DNA of 64,000 nucleotides from an uncultured Verrucomicrobiota bacterium. GTDB taxonomy: Bacteria; Verrucomicrobiota; Verrucomicrobiia; Limisphaerales; UBA9464. Where the stretch lies: the NCBI GenBank assembly GCA_903922605.1, contig CAIXUG010000026.1:124001-188000 (forward strand), written 5' to 3'. Both the position numbers and the translations under genes were made by a program. Positions within the stretch are counted from its first letter, which is position 1. Each line of letters starts with the position of its first letter. The notes beneath the pieces are model-generated. The model was given only the letters and a program-made list of their open reading frames with translations. It was not told the DNA's origin and did not search any database. Below are positions 53,616 through 61,771 of this stretch, piece after piece.

Positions 53616-55328
53616 TCAGATCGGAACGTTCACGCCGGTGTCGCCCACTTTGGCCCACTCGAGGCCGGCGAACGCGGGCACTTCTTTGGCCATCTGGTTG
53701 AACAGGCCCTCAATGCTCACGAAGCCGTTCTGGCCGGTGACATTGAACACCAGCTCGTGGAGGAATTCCCACTCCGCGCGGGCATCGCCGGGCGCTTCGA
53801 CGGCTTTCATGAACTTCTGGAGGCGGCCCTTCACATTCACGAAGGTGCCGCGCTTCTCGGCGTGCGCCGCACCCGGCAGCAGGTGCGTGGCGAGCGCGGT
53901 GGTCGCGTTCGGCAAAATGTCGCAGACGATCAGGGCGTCCAATTTGGCCAGCAGATCCGCGCCCAGACCGTGCTTCGTCACATCCTCGCCGAAGACGACG
54001 AGCGTCCGGATAGTGCCGTTGGCGATGCCATCGGCGATCTTGGGCAGGTTGAAACCGAACTCGGTGAAGGCGATGCCGGTCAGGCGGGCGCCGTTGCTGT
54101 TCGGGTTCTTGTCGGCGTTGACCAGCAATTTGTCCCCTTCCCCTTCGCGGGCGATCGAATCGGTCAGCGCGCCGAGCTTGGTGGCGAGCTTCTTGAGAAG
54201 GAACAGCTCCTCGGTCGTCTGCCGGGCCGAGGCGATGATGGCCACGCTGCCCGCCGGAGCGGAGGCGAGCTTCGCCGAAATTTCTCGCGTGGCGGTTGAC
54301 CAGTCGGACTTCTGGCCGCGCACGAGCACGTCCTTCAGCCGGTCCGCGCGGCCGACCCACTTGTAATTCAGGCGGCCTTCGTCACACATCCACGGGCCGT
54401 TTACCGCGTCGTTTTCGCGGGGTTCGTAGCGATGGATGACGCCCTCACGTGAACCGATGGTGATGCTGCAGCCGGTGCCGCAGCTCGTGCACACGCTCTT
54501 GGTTTCCTTGAGGAACCAGACGCGCATCTTGAACCGGAAATCCTTCGACGTGAGCGCACCTACCGGGCACAGGTCCACGGTGTTCAGCGTGTAATTGTTA
54601 TCGAACTTGCCTTCCTGCCACGCCGCAATCGTGTTGTAGGAACCGCGGTTCACGATGCCCAGGGCGTCGTCACCGGCAATGTCCTTGGTGAAGCGGATGC
54701 AGCGGGTGCAGAGCACGCAACGCTCGTCGTCGAGGACGATGCGCGGCCCGAGATCCACTTCCTTGGGCTTGTGAACCTTGGCCTCGACGAACTTGCTGCC
54801 GGCCTGGCCATGCTGGACCGAGTATTCCTGCAGCTTGCACTCGCCGGCCTGGTCGCAGATCGGGCAGTCGAGCGGGTGGTTGATGAGCAGCGATTCCAGC
54901 ACCGCCTCGCGCATCTGCTTCGTCGCGGGCGAATCGGCGTAAATCTCCATGCCTGGCGAAATGGGCGAGGCACACGCAATGGCCCCGCGCGACGTGCCCG
55001 GCTCGTAGGGCAGCACGGACTTCGCGATCTTCGGCGAACCGTCCTCGTTCAGCACCGGCTTGCGGTCCGGCCCCATCATGGGCGTGCCGAACTCCACGAG
55101 GCACATGCGGCAGTTGCCGGCCACGGGCAGCTTGTCGTGGTAGCAATAATGCGGGATGTCCACGCCGGCAAAACGGGCGGCCTGCAGCATCGTCGTAGGC
55201 TGCGGTTTGCCCTGCCAGTCGGGCATCGTCTTGGGCACCTGCAGGGTCTTGCCATTGACCTTCACGGTCATGGTCTCGACCGGTGGCGGAGCGGCGGGCG
55301 CGGGAGCTGGAGTCGCGGTGGCTGACAT
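53616..55328 (-). CDS. nuoG: NADH-quinone oxidoreductase subunit G
   Basis: Iron-sulfur subunit of the complex I peripheral arm. The 570-residue protein has a 2Fe-2S domain (PHYCYHDKLPVAGNCRMCLVE), the N-terminal His-Cys 4Fe-4S motif in NHPLDCPICDQAGECKLQ, a 4Fe-4S pair CVLCTRCIRFTKDI with DLCPVGALT, and an N7-like CTSCGTGCSI. The C-terminal molybdopterin-oxidoreductase-like part is much shorter than the 680-900 residues of many NuoG proteins, but the electron-transfer clusters are intact. Ala/Pro-rich N-terminus (residues 1-18). Confidence 0.94.
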   Translation of the reverse strand: MSATATPAPAPAAPPPVETMTVKVNGKTLQVPKTMPDWQGKPQPTTMLQAARFAGVDIPHYCYHDKLPVAGNCRMCLVEFGTPMMGPDRKPVLNEDGSPKIAKSVLPYEPGTSRGAIACASPISPGMEIYADSPATKQMREAVLESLLINHPLDCPICDQAGECKLQEYSVQHGQAGSKFVEAKVHKPKEVDLGPRIVLDDERCVLCTRCIRFTKDIAGDDALGIVNRGSYNTIAAWQEGKFDNNYTLNTVDLCPVGALTSKDFRFKMRVWFLKETKSVCTSCGTGCSITIGSREGVIHRYEPRENDAVNGPWMCDEGRLNYKWVGRADRLKDVLVRGQKSDWSTATREISAKLASAPAGSVAIIASARQTTEELFLLKKLATKLGALTDSIAREGEGDKLLVNADKNPNSNGARLTGIAFTEFGFNLPKIADGIANGTIRTLVVFGEDVTKHGLGADLLAKLDALIVCDILPNATTALATHLLPGAAHAEKRGTFVNVKGRLQKFMKAVEAPGDARAEWEFLHELVFNVTGQNGFVSIEGLFNQMAKEVPAFAGLEWAKVGDTGVNVPI

Positions 55329-55336
55329 TGGCGGAA

Positions 55337-56770
55337 TCAGTGTTGGTTGGGGCTCGCGGCCAGTTTCAACTCGTGGCTGGGACCGGCTCCCTTGGCATGG
55401 GCGGCCTCGTCGGCGGCACCCTGGGCCTCAAACTCGTCCTTGAACTTCTTGATGAAGCTCAGCACCGGCCAGGCGGCGGCCTCACCAAACGCGCAGATCG
55501 TGCGGCCCTGGATGTTCTGCGCGATGTGCGACAGATATTCGGCATCCGCCTTGCGGCCCTCGCCGTGGCTGAGGCGGTGCAGGCCCTTGGCCAGCCAGAG
55601 CGCGCCCTCACGGCACGGAGTGCACTGGCCGCAGCTCTCGTGGGCGTAAAACTCGGCCAGATTCGCCAGCGTCTCGACCATGCTGCGCGAGTCATCGAGC
55701 ACGATGATGGCGCTGGAGCCGGACATCGTGCCGGCGGCCTGGAGCGAATCAAAATCGTAAGGCAGGTCGAGCATCGGCACGTCCACCTTGGTCATCTGGC
55801 CATCCGCACCCTTGCGGTTCAGCTTGAAGACCTCGCCGGCCTTCAAAACTTTCGAGGAGGAGCCGCCGGGAATGACCGCCTTCAGCGAACGGCCCGGCTT
55901 GAGGCCACCGCCGAAATTCGCATCGTTGATGAGCTGGCCGAGGGTGACCTTGCCGACTTCGATCTCGTAATAGCCGGGCTGCTTCACGTCGCCGCTGAGG
56001 CTGACGATGCGCGTGCCGGTGTTGTTCGGCGTGCCGAGCTTCGCGTATTCACCAGCGCCCATCGTGACGATGTGCTTCACGTGGCAGAGCGTCTCCACAT
56101 TGTTCACGATCGTCGGGCACATGTACAGGCCGAGCACGGCCGGGAAATACGGGGGCTTGATGCGCGGATACGCGCGCTTGCCCTCGAGCGACTCGATCAG
56201 GCCGGTCTCCTCACCGCAAATGTAGGCTCCGGCGCCGCGATGGACGTAAATTTCCAGGTTGTAGCCGGTGCCGAGGATGTTCTTCCCGAGGAAGCCCGCA
56301 TTCCGCGCCTCCGCGAGGGCCTGCTCCAGCAGCTTCGCACCGTGGGGCATCTCGCCGCGGATGTAGATGTAGGCGAGCTTCACGTCATTCGCCCAGCAGG
56401 AGATGATCATGCCCTCGATCAGCTGGTGCGGATCCTTGTGCATGATCTGGCGATCCTTGAACGTGCCTGGCTCAGACTCGTCGGCATTGCAGATCAGGTA
56501 GATGGGCTTCCCGCTGCGGCGGTCCACGAAGCTCCACTTGAGCCCCGCACTGAAACCGGCACCGCCGCGACCACGCAGGCCGGAAGCCTTGACGTCGTCG
56601 CGAACGACCTCCTGCGGCGACAGGCTCTTGCCGTCGGCGAGGGCACGCGGCGAGGTGGCGAAGGCCTTCTTCAGCGCCTCGTAGCCGCCGTGACGGAGGT
56701 AGCAGCCGAGATCCGGGGTGTATCCCGGCTCGTCGGCGTGCTTCAAAATCAATTTGTACTGTTCCGGCAT
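55337..56770 (-). CDS. nuoF: NADH-quinone oxidoreductase subunit F
   Basis: NADH- and FMN-binding subunit of complex I. The 477-residue protein carries GLRGRGGAGFSAGLKW (NADH site), NADESEPGTFKDRQIM (FMN site), HRGAGAYICGEETGLIESLEG and the N3 cluster motif ESCGQCTPCREG with a distal Cys in GRTICAFGEAAAWP. The ATG at 56770 (MPEQYKLIL) is the family-like start. The gap to nuoE is occupied by tRNA-Gln on the other strand. Confidence 0.96.
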   Translation of the reverse strand: MPEQYKLILKHADEPGYTPDLGCYLRHGGYEALKKAFATSPRALADGKSLSPQEVVRDDVKASGLRGRGGAGFSAGLKWSFVDRRSGKPIYLICNADESEPGTFKDRQIMHKDPHQLIEGMIISCWANDVKLAYIYIRGEMPHGAKLLEQALAEARNAGFLGKNILGTGYNLEIYVHRGAGAYICGEETGLIESLEGKRAYPRIKPPYFPAVLGLYMCPTIVNNVETLCHVKHIVTMGAGEYAKLGTPNNTGTRIVSLSGDVKQPGYYEIEVGKVTLGQLINDANFGGGLKPGRSLKAVIPGGSSSKVLKAGEVFKLNRKGADGQMTKVDVPMLDLPYDFDSLQAAGTMSGSSAIIVLDDSRSMVETLANLAEFYAHESCGQCTPCREGALWLAKGLHRLSHGEGRKADAEYLSHIAQNIQGRTICAFGEAAAWPVLSFIKKFKDEFEAQGAADEAAHAKGAGPSHELKLAASPNQH

Positions 56771-56821
56771 GGCAATGCTTGACTCAAAGTTTTCTCTGAC
56801 TAGCGTCTGCGCTCTTCGGTT

Positions 56822-56895
56822 TGCCCGATGGTGTAACGGTAGCACAGCAGACTCTGAATCTGCTTGTCATGGTTCAAATCCATGTCGGGCAACCA
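56822..56895 (+). tRNA. tRNA-Gln, anticodon CUG
   Basis: A complete cloverleaf: acceptor stem TGCCCGA (56822-56828) with TCGGGCA (56885-56891), D arm with GGT loop, anticodon stem GCAGA/TCTGC with loop CTCTGAA (anticodon CTG at 56854-56856), T arm CATGG-TTCAAAT-CCATG, discriminator A and encoded CCA (56893-56895). It decodes CAG. It runs against the nuo operon, filling the nuoE-nuoF gap, with 2 bases to the nuoE stop. A TTGACT box at 56779-56784 with a weak TAGCGT box 16 bases later could be its promoter. Confidence 0.96.
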
Positions 56896-56897
56896 TC

Positions 56898-57383
56898 TCA
56901 TACCCCACCCGCCAAAATTGCGTCCGCCTTGGCGGTCGTGACCTGCTCGTGCAGGTTCTCATTCACCAGCACCACCGGGGCGGTCCCGCAGGCGGCGAGG
57001 CATTCCACAAATTCCACGGTAAACTTCCCGTCCGGCGTCGTCTGCGGCGTGTGTGCGTGGGCATCCAGCCCCAGCTTCTTGCAGAAGTGCTCACGGATGG
57101 ACGCGCTTCCGGCAAGCGCGCAGCTCAGCGTCCGGCAGACCTTCACGTGCGTCTTGCCGACCCGCTCCTGGCGGAACATCGGGTAGAACGTGACCAGCTC
57201 GTAAACGTTGATCGGCTGCAGGCCCAGCTTCCTGGCGGTCCATTCGACCGCCTCCGGGGAGATGTGGCCGAACTCCTCCTGCAACGCGTGCAGGAACATC
57301 AGCGACGCGCTCCGTTTGACGGGATAGTGCGTCGTCAGCTCATCGAGCCGGGCTTCAAGTTGGGCGGAAACGGCAAAGCTCAT
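56898..57383 (-). CDS. nuoE: NADH-quinone oxidoreductase subunit E
   Basis: The 24-kDa 2Fe-2S subunit (cluster N1a). The 161-residue protein has LMFLHALQEEFGHISPEAVEWTA, VYELVTFYPMFRQERVGKTHVKVCRTLSC, and the four cluster cysteines in CRTLSCALAG and ECLAACGTAPVV. The ATG at 57383 (MSFAVSAQLEARL) is chosen over ATG 57410, which would overlap nuoD. It sits 14 bases after nuoD. Confidence 0.96.
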   Translation of the reverse strand: MSFAVSAQLEARLDELTTHYPVKRSASLMFLHALQEEFGHISPEAVEWTARKLGLQPINVYELVTFYPMFRQERVGKTHVKVCRTLSCALAGSASIREHFCKKLGLDAHAHTPQTTPDGKFTVEFVECLAACGTAPVVLVNENLHEQVTTAKADAILAGGV

Positions 57384-57397
57384 CTTGAACAAATCAG

Positions 57398-58675
57398 TTA
57401 GCGGTCGCACTCACCCATCACGAAGTCCAGCGACCCCAGGATGGAGACGATGTCGCTCATCATGTGGCCCGGCAGGATCTCGGGCAGGATGCTCAGGTTC
57501 ACGAACGATGGGGCGCGGATCTTCAGGCGGTAGGGCGTGCCGCCCCCGCGGCTGTTGATGTAGAAGCCCAGTTCACCCTTGGGATTCTCGGCTCCGAAAT
57601 ACACTTCGCCGGGCGGGCAGTTCACGCCCTCGGTCACCAGCATGAACTGATGGATCAGCTCTTCCATGCTGGTGAGCACCCGGTCCTTCTTGGGCAGGAT
57701 GATCTTGCCATCGGCCACATTGACCGGCTCATTGCTGGAGTTGTCGAAGCCGCCGGGGATGCGGTCCAGGCACTGCCGCAGGATGCGGACGCTCTGGCGC
57801 ATTTCCTCCATCCGGACGAGATAGCGGTCGTAGCTGTCGCCCGTCTCTCCGATGGGGATGTCGAACTCCAGGTCCGAATAGCACAGGTACGGCGTCGCCT
57901 TGCGCACGTCGTAGTCCACGCCGGAGCCCCGGAGGTTCGGCCCGGTGAGGCCGTAATCAATCGCCTGCGCGCGGGAAATGATGCCGATATCACGCGTGCG
58001 ATCCACAAAGATGCGGTTGCGCGTGAGCAGCTTGTCCGTGTCTTCCAGCGTGGCGAGCACCTCACCGCAGAACTGCTTCACCGCTGCGCACCACCCCGGT
58101 GGGGTGTCACGCGATACACCGCCGATGCGGGTATAGCTCGTCGTGAAACGCGCGCCCGTCAGGGACTCGTAAAAATTGTATATCTTCTCACGTTCCGAGA
58201 ACGTGTGCATGAACACGGTGAGCGCCCCGACATCCATCGCAAAGGCACCAAGGCCAAGCAGATGCGCCGAAATTCGCGCCAACTCACAGCAGATGACTCG
58301 GAGATACTGGCAGCGGGGCGGGAGCTTGTCGTGGATGCCCAGCAGCTTCTCCACCGCGAGGGCGTAGTGGACGTTGTTGGCGATGGTGGCGAGGTAATCC
58401 AGCCGGTCCGTGTACGGGATGAACTGGGTCCACGTCATGTTCTCCGCGATCTTCTCGTCGCCGCGGTGAAGGTAGCCGACGTCGGGGATCGCCTTGGTGA
58501 TCGTCTCGCCGTCGAGCTCGACCGTCAGCCGCAGCACGCCATGCGTGGCCGGATGCGACGGACCCATGTTCAGCACGAGCTTGTCGCCCTGCAGGTCCTG
58601 CAGTTCATCCGACGCCGGCCGGGCATCGGCTACGCGCAGGGCCGGATCTTTAAAGGTGATTTCCTGGACTGCCAT
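57398..58675 (-). CDS. nuoD: NADH-quinone oxidoreductase subunit D
   Basis: The 49-kDa quinone-site subunit of complex I. The 425-residue protein has LNMGPSHPATHGVLRLTVELDGE, IGYLHRG-like VGYLHRGDEKIAEN, LGIHDKLPPRCQYLRVICCELARISAHLL, LTGPNLRGSGVDYDVRKATPY and the terminal ILGSLDFVMGECDR. NuoC and NuoD are separate genes here. Six bases lie between nuoC and nuoD. Confidence 0.97.
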   Translation of the reverse strand: MAVQEITFKDPALRVADARPASDELQDLQGDKLVLNMGPSHPATHGVLRLTVELDGETITKAIPDVGYLHRGDEKIAENMTWTQFIPYTDRLDYLATIANNVHYALAVEKLLGIHDKLPPRCQYLRVICCELARISAHLLGLGAFAMDVGALTVFMHTFSEREKIYNFYESLTGARFTTSYTRIGGVSRDTPPGWCAAVKQFCGEVLATLEDTDKLLTRNRIFVDRTRDIGIISRAQAIDYGLTGPNLRGSGVDYDVRKATPYLCYSDLEFDIPIGETGDSYDRYLVRMEEMRQSVRILRQCLDRIPGGFDNSSNEPVNVADGKIILPKKDRVLTSMEELIHQFMLVTEGVNCPPGEVYFGAENPKGELGFYINSRGGGTPYRLKIRAPSFVNLSILPEILPGHMMSDIVSILGSLDFVMGECDR

Positions 58676-58681
58676 GAAAGC

Positions 58682-59263
58682 TCAGTTTTCCGGGTTGCGG
58701 GAGCGCGGTTCGCGGAGGGTTGCACCCTCGATGCTGGTCGAGGTGATGAACGGCCCGCCATCCATCGGTGCGGAACGGCTAAAGGCCGATTCCGGCATGA
58801 CGCTCGGTTTGCCGGCCAGCGGGAAATCCTTCCGCAGCGGGAAGTAGGGATAGCCATCCCACATCAGGATGCGCCGCAGGTCCGGATGACCGGCGAAACG
58901 GATGCCCATCATGTCGAAAATCTCGCGCTCGTGCCAGTCGGCCGTGCGCCACACGCCGCAGACGGTCGGCAGCTCGGACTTCTCCTCGCTGATATTGGTC
59001 TTCAGCCGCACGTGGACATTGCTGCCCAGACCGTAAAGCTCGTAAACCACCGTCCAGCGCGGGTCATCCCCGTAATTGTCCACGCTGCTGAGGTCGAGCA
59101 GCATGTCGAACCCCAGCTTCGCCTTCGCGAAGCCGCAGACCTCGGCGATGCGTTCGGCGTCGGCCACCACCAGCGTGACTTCGCCCCGGAATTCGGCAGG
59201 CGCGGAAATCAGGTCCGGGAACTGGTCGCGAAGCTGGCTGGCGAGTTCGAGGGTTGTGGGCAC
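58682..59263 (-). CDS. nuoC: NADH-quinone oxidoreductase subunit C
   Basis: The 30-kDa subunit of complex I, 193 residues. VVDLSSVDNYGD-like LLDLSSVDNYGDDPRWTVVYELYGL, LPTVCGVWRTADWHEREIFDMMGIRFAGHPDLRRILMWDGYPYFPLRKDFPL is the conserved core (split here for clarity after ADWHEREIFDMMG). The start is GTG 59263. It lies 33 bases after nuoB. Confidence 0.95.
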   Translation of the reverse strand: MPTTLELASQLRDQFPDLISAPAEFRGEVTLVVADAERIAEVCGFAKAKLGFDMLLDLSSVDNYGDDPRWTVVYELYGLGSNVHVRLKTNISEEKSELPTVCGVWRTADWHEREIFDMMGIRFAGHPDLRRILMWDGYPYFPLRKDFPLAGKPSVMPESAFSRSAPMDGGPFITSTSIEGATLREPRSRNPEN

Positions 59264-59296
59264 GTCGGGATCGAAAATGAGTTTAAATGGGTCGGT

Positions 59297-59887
59297 TCAG
59301 GAGGGCAGCACTTCGCCGCGTTCGCCGAGTTCCATGCCCAGGCTGCCGTATTTCTTGGGGGCGGCGTCCTTCTTCCATTCCTTGGTAAACGGCTCCCGGC
59401 CGACCTTTCCCTGCAGTTTGATCAGTGCGTCCAACAGCGCCTCGGGGCGCGGTGGGCAGCCGGCGACATACACGTCCACCGGCAAAATCTGGTCCACACC
59501 CTGCAGCACGGCGTAGCTGCGGTACATGCCGCCGGTTGAGGCACAGGCCCCCATCGCAATGACCCACTTCGGCTCGGTCATCTGCTCGTAGATGCGCCGG
59601 ACGGCGAGGGCCATCTTGTAGGTCACGGTGCCAGCCACGATCATCACATCGGACTGGCGCGGCGAAAAGCGCATGACCTCGGAGCCAAAACGCGAAATGT
59701 CGAAGCGGCTCGCGCCGACGGCCATCAGCTCAATGCCGCAGCACGCGAGGCCCATGGGCATGGGCCAGAGCGAGTTCTTGCGGAACCAGTTCAGCGCGGC
59801 GTCCACAGTGGTGTGAACGACCTCGCCCTCGATCTTCGAGTTGTAGCCGAACTCGGTGGTGGTCGGTGCGGAAACGGTCGCGGACAT
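59297..59887 (-). CDS. nuoB: NADH-quinone oxidoreductase subunit B
   Basis: Holds cluster N2, the last iron-sulfur centre before quinone. The 196-residue protein has [16 protein letters not shown] with the tandem Cys, [44 protein letters not shown] and [19 protein letters not shown], so all four cluster ligands are present. The ATG at 59887 ([16 protein letters not shown]) is preferred; ATG 59926 is also in frame. It is the first nuo gene here; no nuoA lies between it and aat. Confidence 0.96.
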   Translation of the reverse strand: MSATVSAPTTTEFGYNSKIEGEVVHTTVDAALNWFRKNSLWPMPMGLACCGIELMAVGASRFDISRFGSEVMRFSPRQSDVMIVAGTVTYKMALAVRRIYEQMTEPKWVIAMGACASTGGMYRSYAVLQGVDQILPVDVYVAGCPPRPEALLDALIKLQGKVGREPFTKEWKKDAAPKKYGSLGMELGERGEVLPS

Positions 59888-60030
59888 AGGCTTGCGACCG
59901 GCAGTGGGCCGGGCGACGCGGAACATTGGAATCGGGGTTTCGGGGCTGCAAGCCGGATTCGTGATTTTTTTCACAAGGCCCGATAGCCTGTCATTAGCCC
60001 CATTCGTGCCCCGCCACAGGCAAACTGCTT

Positions 60031-60687
60031 TCAAGCGAAGCGGACCGGCAATTCCACTGCCTTGGCCAGCCGGCCCAGATATTCCTCCCGGCTGATCTCC
60101 ACCGCCCCAAGCGCACGGGTGACCGGCGTGACCATCTGCGTGTCAAACAGCGCAAAGCCCGCCGCCTGCAACCGGCGCATGAGGTGGACGAGGGCCACCT
60201 TGGAGGCGTCGGAAACTCGGTGGAACATGGATTCGCCAGCAAACAGCCCTCCCACTGTCACCCCATACACGCCGCCGACCAGTTCACCCGCCTGCCAGAC
60301 TTCGATGCTGTGAGCGTGACCTGCCCGGTGCAATGCGGTGTAGGCGGCGATAAATTCCGACGTGATCCAGGTCGCCTGATCGGCCCGGGGTACTGCGGCA
60401 CAGGCTTGGATGACTGCCGAGAAATCACGGTCAAACGTTACCTCAAAGCCGCCCTTGCGCAGGGACCGCTCCAGGCTGCGCGACACATGAAAGCGCTCGA
60501 ACTCAAACACCGCGCGTGGATCAGGCGACCACCAGGTAATCGGCGAGGCGGTCCACGGAAAAATCCCGGAACGGTAGCCCAGCAGCAGCCGCTCGACGGA
60601 AAAGTCACCGCCGATCGCCACCAATCCATCCCGCCGCGCCCCTCGGGGATCGGGAAACCACAGCCGCTCGTCGAGCCGCCTGATCAT
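60031..60687 (-). CDS. aat: Leucyl/phenylalanyl-tRNA-protein transferase
   Basis: Adds Leu or Phe from aminoacyl-tRNA to N-terminal Arg or Lys of proteins, creating N-degrons. The 218-residue protein carries [64 protein letters not shown] and [19 protein letters not shown], all hallmarks of Aat. Its ATG overlaps the stop of the DUF2017-like gene as ATGA, so the two are translationally coupled. The order clpS - DUF2017-like - aat places the N-degron writer and reader in one locus. Confidence 0.97.
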   Translation of the reverse strand: MIRRLDERLWFPDPRGARRDGLVAIGGDFSVERLLLGYRSGIFPWTASPITWWSPDPRAVFEFERFHVSRSLERSLRKGGFEVTFDRDFSAVIQACAAVPRADQATWITSEFIAAYTALHRAGHAHSIEVWQAGELVGGVYGVTVGGLFAGESMFHRVSDASKVALVHLMRRLQAAGFALFDTQMVTPVTRALGAVEISREEYLGRLAKAVELPVRFA

Positions 60688-61169
60688 TCTTCGGTTTCGC
60701 CGGTCATTGCGGCCAGCAGGGTGCCCTGGAACATCTCACTGAGCTGGAACGCCCAGAGCGCGAGGAAGTTTTCCTGGTCCAGTTCGAGGTGCTGGCCGGC
60801 CTCAAAATCGGGCGCACCGAGCTTTTCCCACGAACCGACGCGGATTTCGTTCAGCGCCTGCAGGAGCATTTCCGCATCCGCATCATTCAGGATCAGCCGC
60901 CAGCCGCTGCCGGGCTGCACGGCACAGCGCGCCTCGTCGTTCATCAGCGTCTCCATGGCGGAAACCTGCTCGGTGCGGTGCTGCTCCAGGGCGGCATCCA
61001 GGTCTTTCTGGGCGGCACGCAGATTCTGGTCCGCATCCGCATCGCTGGCAATGGACCGGGGGCGGCGCGGGAAGAGCGGCCGCAGCCGCAGCGTGGTCAG
61101 CAACGCCTCGTGATCCCGCTTGGAGAGGCGGAAAACGAGTTTGCCCGGTTCGCGCGAAAGAAGTTTCAC
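60684..61169 (-). CDS. DUF2017-like protein between clpS and aat
   Basis: A 161-residue soluble protein, highly charged and helical. MKLLSREPGKLVFRLSKRDHEALLTTL starts it and RLILNDADAEMLLQALNEIRVG, then LALWAFQLSEMFQGTLL, end it, resembling DUF2017, a family found next to clpS in Actinobacteria. The start is GTG 61169 with GGAGG (TCCTCC read on this strand is not a Shine-Dalgarno), so ribosome entry is not obvious; a heptamer array sits 11 bases upstream instead. It overlaps aat by ATGA. The function is unknown; position suggests an N-degron pathway role (inference). Confidence 0.72.
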   Translation of the reverse strand: MKLLSREPGKLVFRLSKRDHEALLTTLRLRPLFPRRPRSIASDADADQNLRAAQKDLDAALEQHRTEQVSAMETLMNDEARCAVQPGSGWRLILNDADAEMLLQALNEIRVGSWEKLGAPDFEAGQHLELDQENFLALWAFQLSEMFQGTLLAAMTGETEE

Positions 61170-61179
61170 GGGGAGGAAA

Positions 61180-61207
61180 TTCCAAGTTCAAAGCTCAAAG
61201 CTCAAAA
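61180..61207 (-). repeat. TTTGARC heptamer array upstream of the DUF2017-like gene
   Basis: On the minus strand the units read TTTGAGC, TTTGAGC, TTTGAAC and TTGGAAT, ending 10 bases before the GTG start of the DUF2017-like gene. It is the mirror image of the array at 61288-61328, with 80 bases between them. Confidence 0.85.
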
Positions 61208-61287
61208 ATGAACCCGTCGCCGAGGGTAATGGGCCACAACGACAGCGCCGGTCGGTCTGCCACGGATGCCTGTTCATTGAGTTCATC

Positions 61288-61328
61288 TTGGACCTTTGAA
61301 CTTTGAATTTTGAGCTTTGAGCTTTGCC
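61288..61328 (+). repeat. TTTGARC heptamer array directly after the clpS stop
   Basis: Plus-strand units TTGGACC, TTTGAAC, TTTGAAT, TTTGAGC, TTTGAGC and TTTGCC. The array touches the clpS stop codon (61329-61331, minus strand). With the array at 61180 it makes an inverted pair that could fold in the clpS-to-DUF2017 message. Confidence 0.85.
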
Positions 61329-61637
61329 TCATTCTTCCGGCTCCATCGTGGCCTGCAGGGAGTATTTCTGGAGTTGGTGGACGTAGAACTCCGCCTTCTC
61401 GAAGCTTTCCTTCGTCAGCACGCTTTTGCCCAGCTCATGGACCTCCATCATGTGCTTCACGGCTTTTTCCCGGTTCCAGCCAAACACCGTTTGGAAGACG
61501 TGGGTGACGTACTGCATCAGGTTCACCGGGTCGTTCCAGCAGATGACGAGATAGCCCGGCGCACGGGCGCGTTTCGCCTCGTCCTTCGGTGTCGTGACTT
61601 CGCCCGGCTTCACGATCGGCTCGAGAATCTTCGGCAC
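61329..61637 (-). CDS. clpS: ClpS adaptor protein
   Basis: Delivers N-degron substrates to the ClpAP protease. The 102-residue protein has YLVICWNDPVNLMQYVTHVFQTVFG, with the Asn-Asp that binds the substrate amino group, and KAVKHMMEVHELGKSVL, with the conserved His of the pocket. WNDPVNLM-x-YVT-x-VFQ and the closing LQATMEPEE are the pattern of actinobacterial ClpS, not of E. coli ClpS. GTG 61637 (MPKILEPIVKPGEV) is chosen; the frame is open further upstream but not ClpS-like. Downstream, 159 bases away, is the DUF2017-like gene. Confidence 0.93.
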   Translation of the reverse strand: MPKILEPIVKPGEVTTPKDEAKRARAPGYLVICWNDPVNLMQYVTHVFQTVFGWNREKAVKHMMEVHELGKSVLTKESFEKAEFYVHQLQKYSLQATMEPEE

Positions 61638-61771
61638 GGGGCGCAAGCTAAGGGCGAAACCGCCATCTAACAAGTGCGGCTCGCAGCAGGCTGTCGTGGC
61701 CTTTACACACGGCTTACACACGGCGCGAAAAGCCGGCCTACGCTGGTTCCGAACTCGATCGGAATTGTCGT

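Noticed and set aside
53616-55328. nuoG as a truncated pseudogene
   Set aside because: It is short at the C-terminus but all cluster motifs are present and the spacing to nuoF and nuoH (6-8 bases) is that of an intact operon.
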